64,000 bases of DNA from Frankiales bacterium (GTDB lineage: Bacteria; Actinomycetota; Actinomycetes; Mycobacteriales; SCTD01): positions 1 through 64,000 of the forward strand of contig JAODND010000033.1 of the NCBI GenBank assembly GCA_025465465.1. Reading direction: 5' to 3'. Positions 9,335 through 15,529 of this stretch are shown here, one piece after another. How positions within the stretch are numbered: position 1 is the stretch's first letter; each line of letters opens with the position of its first letter. A model generated the notes under the pieces. It saw only the letters and a program-made list of their open reading frames with translations. It had not been told where the DNA came from and did not search any database. A program made the position numbers and the translations under genes.

Positions 9335-10075
9335 CTACAGCCTGGACTTCAGCAGAGCGATGTCGTCGGCCTGTCCGGCCGACGGCGTCTCGACGACCGC
9401 GGGGCAGCCCGCGGCCTTGACGACGGCCACCAGCAGGTCGGGGTCGATCGTGCCCGCGGCGAGGTTGGCGTGCCGGTCCGCGCCGGAGTCGAAGACGTCA
9501 CGACTGTTGTTGCAGTGCACGAGGTCGATGCGCCCGGTGATCGCCTTGACCCGCTCGACGATCCCGAGGAGCTCCTCGCCGCCGGCATGCGCGTGGCAGG
9601 TATCGAGGCAGAAACCGACGTTGTCGAAGTGCCCGACCGCGTCCCACAGCCGGGCGATGGCCTCGAGCCGCCGGGCCATGGCGAAGTCGCCGCCCGCCGT
9701 GTTCTCGATGAGGATCGGCAGTGGGCGCTGCATCCGCTCGAACGTCTTGACCCAGTTCTCGAGCCCCAGCGTCGGGGAGTCCTGGGCAGTCGTGTGACCG
9801 CCGTGCACGATCAGCCCTTGCGCGCCGACCTTGGCCGCGGCCTGCGCGTGCTGGTCGAGGATCTTGCGGCTCGGGATGCGGATCTTGTTGTTGGCGCTCG
9901 CGACGTTGACCACGTACGGCGAGTGGATGAAGAACGGGATGTCGATGGTCACCTCGGTGATCGTCGGCGCCTTCCAGCTCTGCGGGTCGCCGAGGAAGAA
10001 CTGCACGACATCGGCATCGCGCTCCTTGGCCGCGTTCGCCGGGTCCTCACGGTCGACATGCGCTCCGATCTGCAT
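9335..10075 (-). CDS. nfo: Endonuclease IV (AP endonuclease)
   Basis: Cuts DNA at abasic sites and removes 3' blocking groups during base excision repair. The 246-residue protein is an AP endonuclease 2 family TIM barrel with metal-site motifs: MQIGAHV at the start, IPFFIHSPYVVNVAS, LIVHGGHT, ILIENTAGG, FCLDTCHAHAGG and DLVHCNNSRDVFDSGADRHANL. The length agrees with mycobacterial End (about 252). I placed the start at the internal ATG (10075) giving MQIGAHVD; a longer reading would extend across the divergent promoter and into the next gene. It stands alone on its strand, divergent from the cupredoxin-like gene with about 49 bp between starts. Confidence 0.93.
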   Translation of the reverse strand: MQIGAHVDREDPANAAKERDADVVQFFLGDPQSWKAPTITEVTIDIPFFIHSPYVVNVASANNKIRIPSRKILDQHAQAAAKVGAQGLIVHGGHTTAQDSPTLGLENWVKTFERMQRPLPILIENTAGGDFAMARRLEAIARLWDAVGHFDNVGFCLDTCHAHAGGEELLGIVERVKAITGRIDLVHCNNSRDVFDSGADRHANLAAGTIDPDLLVAVVKAAGCPAVVETPSAGQADDIALLKSRL

Positions 10076-10124
10076 GGGTCCCACCGTACGGCGGCCTCGT
10101 GATCCCGGGTGGCACCATGGAGAT

Positions 10125-10877
10125 GTGACCCGGCGCCTGCTCGCAGCTCCGCTTGCGCTGCTCGTCGTGCTCGCGGCCGCCCTGGCAGTGGCCGGCCCGG
10201 CGCAGGCCGCCACGTCGACCGTCACGCTCGGCCAGAACGGGCCGAGCCCCTCGTCGGTCACGGTCAAGTCCGGCGACACGGTTGTGTTCAGCAACGCCGA
10301 CACCGTCACCCACGTGTTGAAGAGCACGAGCAAGAACTGGTCGCTGTCGGCGACTCTCAAGGCCAAGAGCAAGAAGTCCGTGGCGTTCAGCTCGGCCGGC
10401 ACGTTCGACTACAGCGACACCTACAACAACGCGCTTCTCGGCTTCAGCCAGACGGCGACCGGTCACGTGGTCGTGCCGGCCTCGCCACCGCCGAGCGCCA
10501 CCCCGACGAGCCGGGCGTCGCCCCGGGCATCGCCGAGTACGAGCCCCGGGCCGGCCACGTCTGCGAGCGCTTCGGCCGCGGCTACGCCGTCCGGCGTTGC
10601 CGTGCCGCCGATCATCGGCGGGGTCGCGCCGACGCCCACCGCCAGCGGTTCGACCGGGCCGGCCCCCCAGGTGGCCCCGGGAGGCCAGACCCCGAGCGGC
10701 ACCGCGACGGCCCCGGTGACGCACGTCGACTACGCGAACCCGGCGGGGATCGTGCAGCACTCCTCGCACGGCACGGGTCTGCCGGTGGCGCTGGCGGTGC
10801 TGGCCGCCCTCGGCGTGCTGACCCTGCTGATCAGGGTTCTCCTCAGCGCACCCGAAGCCCGTCACGACATCCGGTAG
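10125..10877 (+). CDS. Exported cupredoxin-fold protein without copper ligands, C-terminally membrane anchored
   Basis: A 250-residue surface protein. Residues 1-28 are a clear signal peptide ending AQA. Residues 30-118 read like a plastocyanin/cupredoxin domain (TVTVKSGDTVVFSNADTVTH, then GTFDYSDTYNN...GHVVV). A Pro/Ser/Thr/Ala-rich linker (120-210) and a transmembrane helix near 226-246 (LPVALAVLAALGVLTLL) follow. In true cupredoxins the late loop carries Cys-His-Met copper ligands; here it reads DYSDTYNN and the whole protein has no cysteine, so classical copper binding is unlikely. The GTG start at 10125 is the one that leaves an intact signal peptide. Function unknown; a structural or adhesive role at the envelope is possible. 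Confidence 0.75.
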   Translation: MTRRLLAAPLALLVVLAAALAVAGPAQAATSTVTLGQNGPSPSSVTVKSGDTVVFSNADTVTHVLKSTSKNWSLSATLKAKSKKSVAFSSAGTFDYSDTYNNALLGFSQTATGHVVVPASPPPSATPTSRASPRASPSTSPGPATSASASAAATPSGVAVPPIIGGVAPTPTASGSTGPAPQVAPGGQTPSGTATAPVTHVDYANPAGIVQHSSHGTGLPVALAVLAALGVLTLLIRVLLSAPEARHDIR

Positions 10878-10904
10878 CCTTGCTCTGTTTGCTGACGCGA
10901 ACAC

Positions 10905-10947
10905 CCTCCTGCCATCGAAAGTCGGTGGCCGCTGAGTCCACAGGAGG
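10905..10947 (+). promoter_or_regulatory. rpsF leader with Shine-Dalgarno-sequestering helix
   Basis: CCTCCTG at 10905-10911 is the exact complement of CAGGAGG at 10941-10947, which is the ribosome binding site of rpsF. Folding would hide the site. The enclosed segment has a further small helix (GTGG/CCAC) with a CCG in it, a feature reported for S6:S18 binding leaders in other bacteria. Autoregulation by the S6:S18 complex is an inference. Confidence 0.5.
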
Positions 10948-10959
10948 AGGTGGGTCTTC

Positions 10960-11250
10960 TTGCGTCACTACGAGTTGATGGTCATCCTCGACCCGGATCT
11001 TGAAGAGCGGACGATCGCTCCCAGTCTCGAGACGTTCCTCAATGTCGTCCGCACCGGCGGCGGCACGGTGGAGAAGCTCGACATCTGGGGCAAGCGACGG
11101 CTGTCCTTCGAGATCAACAAGAAGGTCGAAGGCATCTACGCCGTCGTCGACCTCAACGCCGCGCCGGACGTGATGAAAGAGCTGGACCGTCAGCTCAACC
11201 TCAACGAGTCGGTGCTGCGTACGAAGGTCCTGCGGCCCGAGCTGCGCTAA
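10960..11250 (+). CDS. rpsF: 30S ribosomal protein S6
   Basis: A 96-residue small-subunit protein that pairs with S18 on 16S rRNA. The sequence ([17 protein letters not shown]..., [25 protein letters not shown]) is standard bacterial S6 at normal length. The start codon is TTG at 10960, which begins the family's conserved RHYE segment and is served by the purine-rich CAGGAGGAGG upstream; no ATG or GTG fits. First gene of rpsF-ssb-rpsR-rplI, the classic bacterial order. A leader helix able to cover the ribosome site precedes it. Confidence 0.98.
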   Translation: MRHYELMVILDPDLEERTIAPSLETFLNVVRTGGGTVEKLDIWGKRRLSFEINKKVEGIYAVVDLNAAPDVMKELDRQLNLNESVLRTKVLRPELR

Positions 11251-11311
11251 CTGGTTTCTGTCCTTCCCCACTGCTTGCTTCCTGAAGGACAACACCCAAG
11301 GAGAACCACCT

Positions 11312-11815
11312 GTGGCTGGCGATACCGTCATCACCGTCGTCGGGAACCTCACCGGGGACCCCGAGCTGCGCTTCACCCCGTCGGGTGCTGCCGTGGCCAA
11401 CTTCACCGTTGCCTCCACCCCGCGGACGCTCGACAAGGCGACCAACGAGTGGAAGGACGGCGAGGCCCTCTTCCTGCGCTGCTCCATCTGGCGGCAGGCC
11501 GCTGAGAACGTGGCCGAGTCGCTCCAGAAGGGCATGCGGGTCGTCGTGCAGGGCCGCCTGAAGCAGCGGTCGTACGAGGTGAACGGCGAGAAGCGCACCT
11601 CCTACGAGCTCGACGTCGAGGAGGTCGGCCCGTCGCTGAAGTACGCGACCGCGAAGGTCAACAAGACCACGCGCGGTGGCGGCGGTGGCGGCTTCGGTGG
11701 TGCACCTTCAAGCTCCGGCGGCGGCGCCCCTGCTGACGACCCCTGGGCCACGTCGGCCCCGGCGGCCGGCGGCGGCAGTGGCGGCGGCGGCTGGTCCGAC
11801 GAGCCCCCCTTCTAG
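11312..11815 (+). CDS. ssb: Single-stranded DNA-binding protein
   Basis: Binds single-stranded DNA during replication, recombination and repair and recruits partners through its C-terminal tip. The 167 residues comprise an OB-fold domain (1-110; [41 protein letters not shown]), a Gly-rich linker, and the acidic tip DEPPF that ends nearly all bacterial SSBs. The GTG start at 11312 has AAGGAGAACC ahead of it. It sits between rpsF and rpsR, 61 bp after rpsF. Confidence 0.98.
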   Translation: MAGDTVITVVGNLTGDPELRFTPSGAAVANFTVASTPRTLDKATNEWKDGEALFLRCSIWRQAAENVAESLQKGMRVVVQGRLKQRSYEVNGEKRTSYELDVEEVGPSLKYATAKVNKTTRGGGGGGFGGAPSSSGGGAPADDPWATSAPAAGGGSGGGGWSDEPPF

Positions 11816-11844
11816 ACCCACCATTCATCTTTAGGAGATTTCCC

Positions 11845-12081
11845 ATGGCCAAGCCTCCTCCGAGGAAGCCGAAGAAGAAGGTCTGCCAGTTCTGCAAGGA
11901 CAAGGTGACCTACGTCGACTACAAGGACACCGGTCTGCTCCGGAAGTTCATCTCCGACCGCGGCAAGATCCGCGCGCGTCGGGTGTCCGGCAACTGCAGC
12001 CAGCACCAGCGCGACGTCGCGGTGGCCGTGAAGAACAGCCGCGAGATGGCGCTGCTGCCCTACACGAGCACGGCACGCTGA
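11845..12081 (+). CDS. rpsR: 30S ribosomal protein S18 (zinc-type)
   Basis: A 78-residue partner of S6 in the small-subunit platform. [20 protein letters not shown] opens with a CxxC and a third Cys and a His come later (GNCSQHQRD), so this is the zinc-binding (C+) form of S18. Actinomycetes often keep a second, cysteine-free copy for zinc starvation elsewhere; none is seen here. TAGGAGATTTCCC upstream provides the ribosome site. The stop overlaps the rplI start. Confidence 0.97.
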   Translation: MAKPPPRKPKKKVCQFCKDKVTYVDYKDTGLLRKFISDRGKIRARRVSGNCSQHQRDVAVAVKNSREMALLPYTSTAR

Positions 12082-12527
12082 TGAAGCTCATCCTCACGGC
12101 CGACGTGCCGAACCTCGGCGCCCCCGGGGACCTGGTCGAGGTGAAGGACGGCTACGGCCGCAACTTCCTCGTCCCCCAGGGCCTCGCGATTGCCGCCAGC
12201 CGCGGTGCGGAGAAGCAGGTCGCCACCATCCGGCGTGCCCGCGAGGCCCGCACGGTCCGCGACCAGCAGCACGCCAACGAGATCAAGCAGACCCTGCAGA
12301 GCCTGTCCGTCACGCTGCCGGCGCGCGCCGGCGAGGGTGGCAAGCTGTTCGGGTCCGTGACCTCGGCTGACGTCGCCGCGGCGATCGCCAAGGCCGGCGG
12401 TCCGAAGCTCGACAAGCGCTCGATCGTGATCAAGAGCGCGATCAAGAGCACCGGCAGCCACACCGTCCAGGTGAAGATCCACGGTGAGGTCGACGCCAAC
12501 CTCAGCGTCGCGGTCGTGTCCGCCTAG
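12081..12527 (+). CDS. rplI: 50S ribosomal protein L9
   Basis: A 148-residue large-subunit protein near the L1 stalk. It begins [36 protein letters not shown], the conserved N-terminal L9 domain, followed by a long connecting helix and a C-terminal domain ([14 protein letters not shown]). The ATG shares its first base with the rpsR stop (TGATG), indicating translational coupling. It is the last gene of the ribosomal group before an unrelated acetyltransferase. Confidence 0.98.
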   Translation: MKLILTADVPNLGAPGDLVEVKDGYGRNFLVPQGLAIAASRGAEKQVATIRRAREARTVRDQQHANEIKQTLQSLSVTLPARAGEGGKLFGSVTSADVAAAIAKAGGPKLDKRSIVIKSAIKSTGSHTVQVKIHGEVDANLSVAVVSA

Positions 12528-12550
12528 TTCTGCGTGACAGGCTGCGGCGG

Positions 12551-13039
12551 GTGATCCGACCTGCCGCGCTCGCGGACCTGCCGCGCCTGACCGACATCTA
12601 CAACCACTACGTCCAGCACTCGCACGCCACCTTCGATGACGTGCCGTTCACCGACCGGACCGAGTGGTTCTCGCACTACGGCACGCCGCCACACCACCTG
12701 CTCGTCGCGGAGGTGGACGGCCGGGTCGAGGGCTACGCCACCAGTTCGCCGTACCGTCCGAAGCCGGGCTACCGGACCACCGTCGAGACGTCGATCTATC
12801 TCGCACCTTTGGCTGAGGGGCGCCGGCTCGGCACTGCCCTGTACGGGGAGCTGCTGGCGCTCGTCGACGCCCGCGCACACCGCGCGCTGGCCGGGATCGC
12901 ACTGCCCAACGAAGCGTCGGTCGCGCTGCACGAGCGGTGCGGCTTCGCCCACGTCGGGACCTACACCGAAGTCGGCTTCAAGCAGCGCTGGATCGACGTC
13001 GCCTGGTACGAGCGCCCCTGCCCTCTCCCTGTTCCCTGA
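12551..13039 (+). CDS. GNAT N-acetyltransferase of the phosphinothricin acetyltransferase type
   Basis: A 162-residue acetyl-CoA-dependent N-acetyltransferase. IRPAALADLPRLTDIYNHYV, SIYLAPLAEGRRLGTALYGEL (acetyl-CoA loop), LPNEASVALHERCGFAHVGTYTEVGFKQRWIDVAWYE are the hallmarks of the Pat/Bar/YncA family. Family members acetylate phosphinothricin, methionine sulfone or other small amines, so the natural substrate is uncertain. The GTG start at 12551 lies 23 bp after rplI. The stop abuts the stop of the convergent oxidoreductase with no gap. Confidence 0.88.
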   Translation: MIRPAALADLPRLTDIYNHYVQHSHATFDDVPFTDRTEWFSHYGTPPHHLLVAEVDGRVEGYATSSPYRPKPGYRTTVETSIYLAPLAEGRRLGTALYGELLALVDARAHRALAGIALPNEASVALHERCGFAHVGTYTEVGFKQRWIDVAWYERPCPLPVP

Positions 13040-13972
13040 TCAGCGAGTGCGGAGAAGGACCTTCGCCAGGGCGCGGCGCTCGTCGAGCTCGAGCAGCGCG
13101 CCGGCAGCGTCCTCGAGCGGATAGGTGTTGCCGACCAGCGGGTCCAGCGAGCCGCTCTCGAGGTGCGGGAGGAGCCGGGCCCACTGCTCCTGCAGATAGC
13201 CGGGCCGGGTCATCCACCAGGCACCCCAGCCGACTCCGACGACGCTGATGTTGTTGAGCAGCAGGCGGTTGACCTTGACCTCCGGGATCGCGCCACCGGT
13301 GAAGCCGACGACCAGCAGCTTGCCCTCCGGACGCAGCGAACGCAGCGAGTCGGTGAAGCGGTCCCCACCGACCGGGTCCATCACGACATCGGCGCCGCCG
13401 AGCTCCTTGACTGCCGCGAGGAACCCGTCGACGAGGACGACCTCGTCGGCACCTGCGCGCGTGGCGACGGCGCCCTTCTCCTCGGTCGACACGCATGCGA
13501 TGACGCGGGCACCCAGGACCTTCGCCAGCTGGATGGTCGCGACGCCGATGCCGCCGGCCGCGCCGTGCACCAGCACTGTCTGGCCGGGCTGCAGGTCGGC
13601 CCGCCGGACGAGGGCGAAGTCAACGGTCAGGTAGTTCATGAGCAGTGCCGCGCCGGCCTCGAACGACACGTTGTCCGGCAGCGCGAACAGCGTCGCCGGG
13701 TCGCAGACGGCGCGCTCGGCGTACCCGCCGAGGACGCTGAAGCCGGCCACTCGCTCGCCCGTGTCGACGCGGGTGCCGGCGACCTCACTGCCCGGGACGA
13801 ACGGCAGCTCGGGCTTCATCTGGTATTCGCCGCGGCTCATCAGGACGTCGGGGAAGTTCACGCCGGCGACGTGCACGTCGACGAGGACGCCGGTGCCGGG
13901 GTCGGGCTCTGGGACGTCGACGAGCTGCACTGCCTTCGGGCCGTCGAGGGAGGTCACCTGGATCGCGCGCAT
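13040..13972 (-). CDS. NADPH:quinone oxidoreductase family protein (zinc-free MDR)
   Basis: A 310-residue member of the medium-chain dehydrogenase/reductase superfamily. It has a GroES-like N-terminal domain (GTGVLVDVHVAGVNFPDVLMSRGEYQ) and a Rossmann domain with VLVHGAAGGIGVATIQLAKVLGARVIA, the NADPH-binding motif of the QOR group. The structural-zinc cysteines of classical alcohol dehydrogenases are absent. Likely reduces quinones or enones with NADPH; a crotonyl-CoA reductase-type role is less likely at this length. The gene is monocistronic and convergent with the acetyltransferase. Confidence 0.88.
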   Translation of the reverse strand: MRAIQVTSLDGPKAVQLVDVPEPDPGTGVLVDVHVAGVNFPDVLMSRGEYQMKPELPFVPGSEVAGTRVDTGERVAGFSVLGGYAERAVCDPATLFALPDNVSFEAGAALLMNYLTVDFALVRRADLQPGQTVLVHGAAGGIGVATIQLAKVLGARVIACVSTEEKGAVATRAGADEVVLVDGFLAAVKELGGADVVMDPVGGDRFTDSLRSLRPEGKLLVVGFTGGAIPEVKVNRLLLNNISVVGVGWGAWWMTRPGYLQEQWARLLPHLESGSLDPLVGNTYPLEDAAGALLELDERRALAKVLLRTR

Positions 13973-14022
13973 GTCTGCGAAGGTAGCGATGACTTCACGA
14001 CCACTGGAGCGTCGACCCCGGC

Positions 14023-14634
14023 ATGAGGACCTTCCTGCTGCTGCACGGCGCCGGTTCCGACGGCTGGTACTGGCACCGCGTCCTGCCGCTGCTGCCGGTG
14101 GCGATCGCCCCCGACCTGCCCGTGACCGACGAGTCCTGCGACTTCGAGGCGTATGCCGACGCCGCCGCTGCGGCTGTCGTGGGCCCGGTCACTGTGGTGG
14201 CCCAGTCCCTGTCGGGGTTCGTCGCCCCGCTGCTCGTGTCACGCCTCGAGGTGGAGCAGATCCTGCTCGTCAACGCGATGGTCCCCGCACCCGGTGAGTC
14301 CGCCGGTGACTGGTGGGCGGTGACCGGGCACGCCATGCCGCAGGGCGGGCCGGAGGACATCTTCTTGCACGACGTGCCGCCGGACGTCGTGGCCGCTGGG
14401 GAAGGCCACGTGTTCGCGCAGGCCGGCGGTGTCTTCGAGAAGCCGTGGCCGCTCGCGGCCTGGCCGGCCGTGCCGACCCGGGCGCTGGTGAGCCGCGAGG
14501 ACAGGTTCTTCCCCGCGGAGTTCCAGCGCCGCGTCCTGCGCGACCGGCTCGGCCTCGTGCCGTACGAGATCGACGGCGGCCACCTGCCGGCGCTGGCGCG
14601 GCCGGAGGAGCTCGCCGCCTGGTTGCTGACCTGA
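14023..14634 (+). CDS. Small alpha/beta hydrolase
   Basis: A 203-residue cytosolic hydrolase. It opens with MRTFLLLHGAGSDGWYWHRVLPLL (the HG oxyanion motif). The nucleophile is probably the serine in VAQSLSGF, with Ala in place of the usual first Gly of GxSxG. LVSREDRFFP and DGGHLPAL supply the expected Asp and His. It is short for the fold, with a small lid, similar to esterases such as salicylate-esterase-like plant proteins. Substrate unknown. Starts 50 bp from the divergent oxidoreductase gene. Confidence 0.8.
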   Translation: MRTFLLLHGAGSDGWYWHRVLPLLPVAIAPDLPVTDESCDFEAYADAAAAAVVGPVTVVAQSLSGFVAPLLVSRLEVEQILLVNAMVPAPGESAGDWWAVTGHAMPQGGPEDIFLHDVPPDVVAAGEGHVFAQAGGVFEKPWPLAAWPAVPTRALVSREDRFFPAEFQRRVLRDRLGLVPYEIDGGHLPALARPEELAAWLLT

Positions 14635-14641
14635 GGGGGGC

Positions 14642-14650
14642 TTGTCCACA
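14642..14650 (+). promoter_or_regulatory. DnaA-box-like site
   Basis: TTGTCCACA is identical to the preferred DnaA box of Streptomyces. It lies just downstream of the hydrolase gene and is an outlier of the cluster near dnaB at 15270-15411. Confidence 0.45.
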
Positions 14651-14701
14651 GCCTGTGCGTCGGTCCCCCGGACTGTCGGACGTTCGTGATGACCTTGAGG
14701 T

Positions 14702-15244
14702 ATGGAGCTCTTCGACCTGCCTCCCCAGCAGGGGCAGCGTCTCGAAGCCGAGACGCACCACGGCGTGTTCGGTGGCCTGCCCGCGCGGCTCTCCGCCGCC
14801 CTGCACACACCGGAGATCGGTGATCTCGTCCTGCAGCTGCTCGACCGCGGGTGGCGGCAGGGTCAGCTCGCGGCGCGCATCGGTGCGCTGCCGTCGGGTG
14901 CCGATCCGATCGCGGACATCCGTGCGCTCCTCGAGGGCTTCCTGGAGCAGGTCCCCCCGGACGCCCGGTGGCGCGAGGAGAAGCGCGAGCGGGCGCAGCT
15001 GAAGGCCAGCGCCGCGATCGAGCAGCCGGCGACGGAGGAGTCCCGGCAGGCCTGGCTGGCGCGGATCCGCGACGACCTGGGTGTCCGGCGGAGCGCACCG
15101 CGCGAGCCGGCCCGCCGGACTCGCCCGGCTTGCGCCCTGTGCGGTCAGGAGAGCAGCTACTTCGTCACGCGGGAGGTCCGGCTCTGCGACGGATGCGTCG
15201 AGCAGCTGACCACCGGGGCTCTGCAGCTGCCGAACGTCGGGTGA
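14702..15244 (+). CDS. Hypothetical protein with C-terminal zinc-ribbon-like motif
   Basis: A 180-residue protein I do not recognise as a named family. The first 100 residues are predicted mostly helical (LVLQLLDRGWRQGQLAARIG and a charged stretch WREEKRERAQLKA). The C-terminus has CALCGQESSYFVT...LCDGC, two CxxC pairs about 20 residues apart that would fit a zinc ribbon. It lies between a DnaA-box-like site and the dnaB leader region. The helical and zinc-binding parts would suit a nucleic-acid or replication-associated role, but that is speculation. Confidence 0.7.
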   Translation: MELFDLPPQQGQRLEAETHHGVFGGLPARLSAALHTPEIGDLVLQLLDRGWRQGQLAARIGALPSGADPIADIRALLEGFLEQVPPDARWREEKRERAQLKASAAIEQPATEESRQAWLARIRDDLGVRRSAPREPARRTRPACALCGQESSYFVTREVRLCDGCVEQLTTGALQLPNVG

Positions 15245-15269
15245 ACGCAGCATGTCCCCCAAGATTTCT

Positions 15270-15411
15270 TTGTCCACAGGTCGTGGACAACCGTGTGGGC
15301 AGGTGGCACGCCCAGACCGCGGCGATCATCCTGCGTCCTGCACAGGCCGCGGACAGGTGCTCCACAGGGGCGCGCCGCTGCATCCCCACCCTGTCCCCAG
15401 GACCGTCCACA
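15270..15411 (+). promoter_or_regulatory. Cluster of DnaA-box-like sites upstream of dnaB
   Basis: Within the 285-bp gene-free stretch ahead of dnaB are TTGTCCACA at 15270-15278 (perfect Streptomyces-type box), the reverse-strand CGTGGACAA at 15282-15290 (one mismatch), TGCTCCACA at 15358-15366 (one mismatch) and CCGTCCACA at 15403-15411 (fits the relaxed actinobacterial consensus). No AT-rich unwinding element or dnaA/dnaN gene is present, so this is not an obvious oriC. DnaA titration or control of dnaB are possible roles. Confidence 0.45.
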
Positions 15412-15529
15412 AGACGGCAGAACCACCTTGCCCGGACCCGTCGAAAGCGGCGGTCCGGAGGACTAGAAAGACCCGTGCGCAGGACGTCTGCGAATCCAGT
15501 GCAGGTGACCTGAGGGGGTGGGTTCGGCC

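Noticed and set aside
15245..15529. Replication origin
   Set aside because: DnaA-box-like sites occur, but there is no AT-rich element and no dnaA, dnaN or rpmH; the box count is low for actinobacterial oriC.
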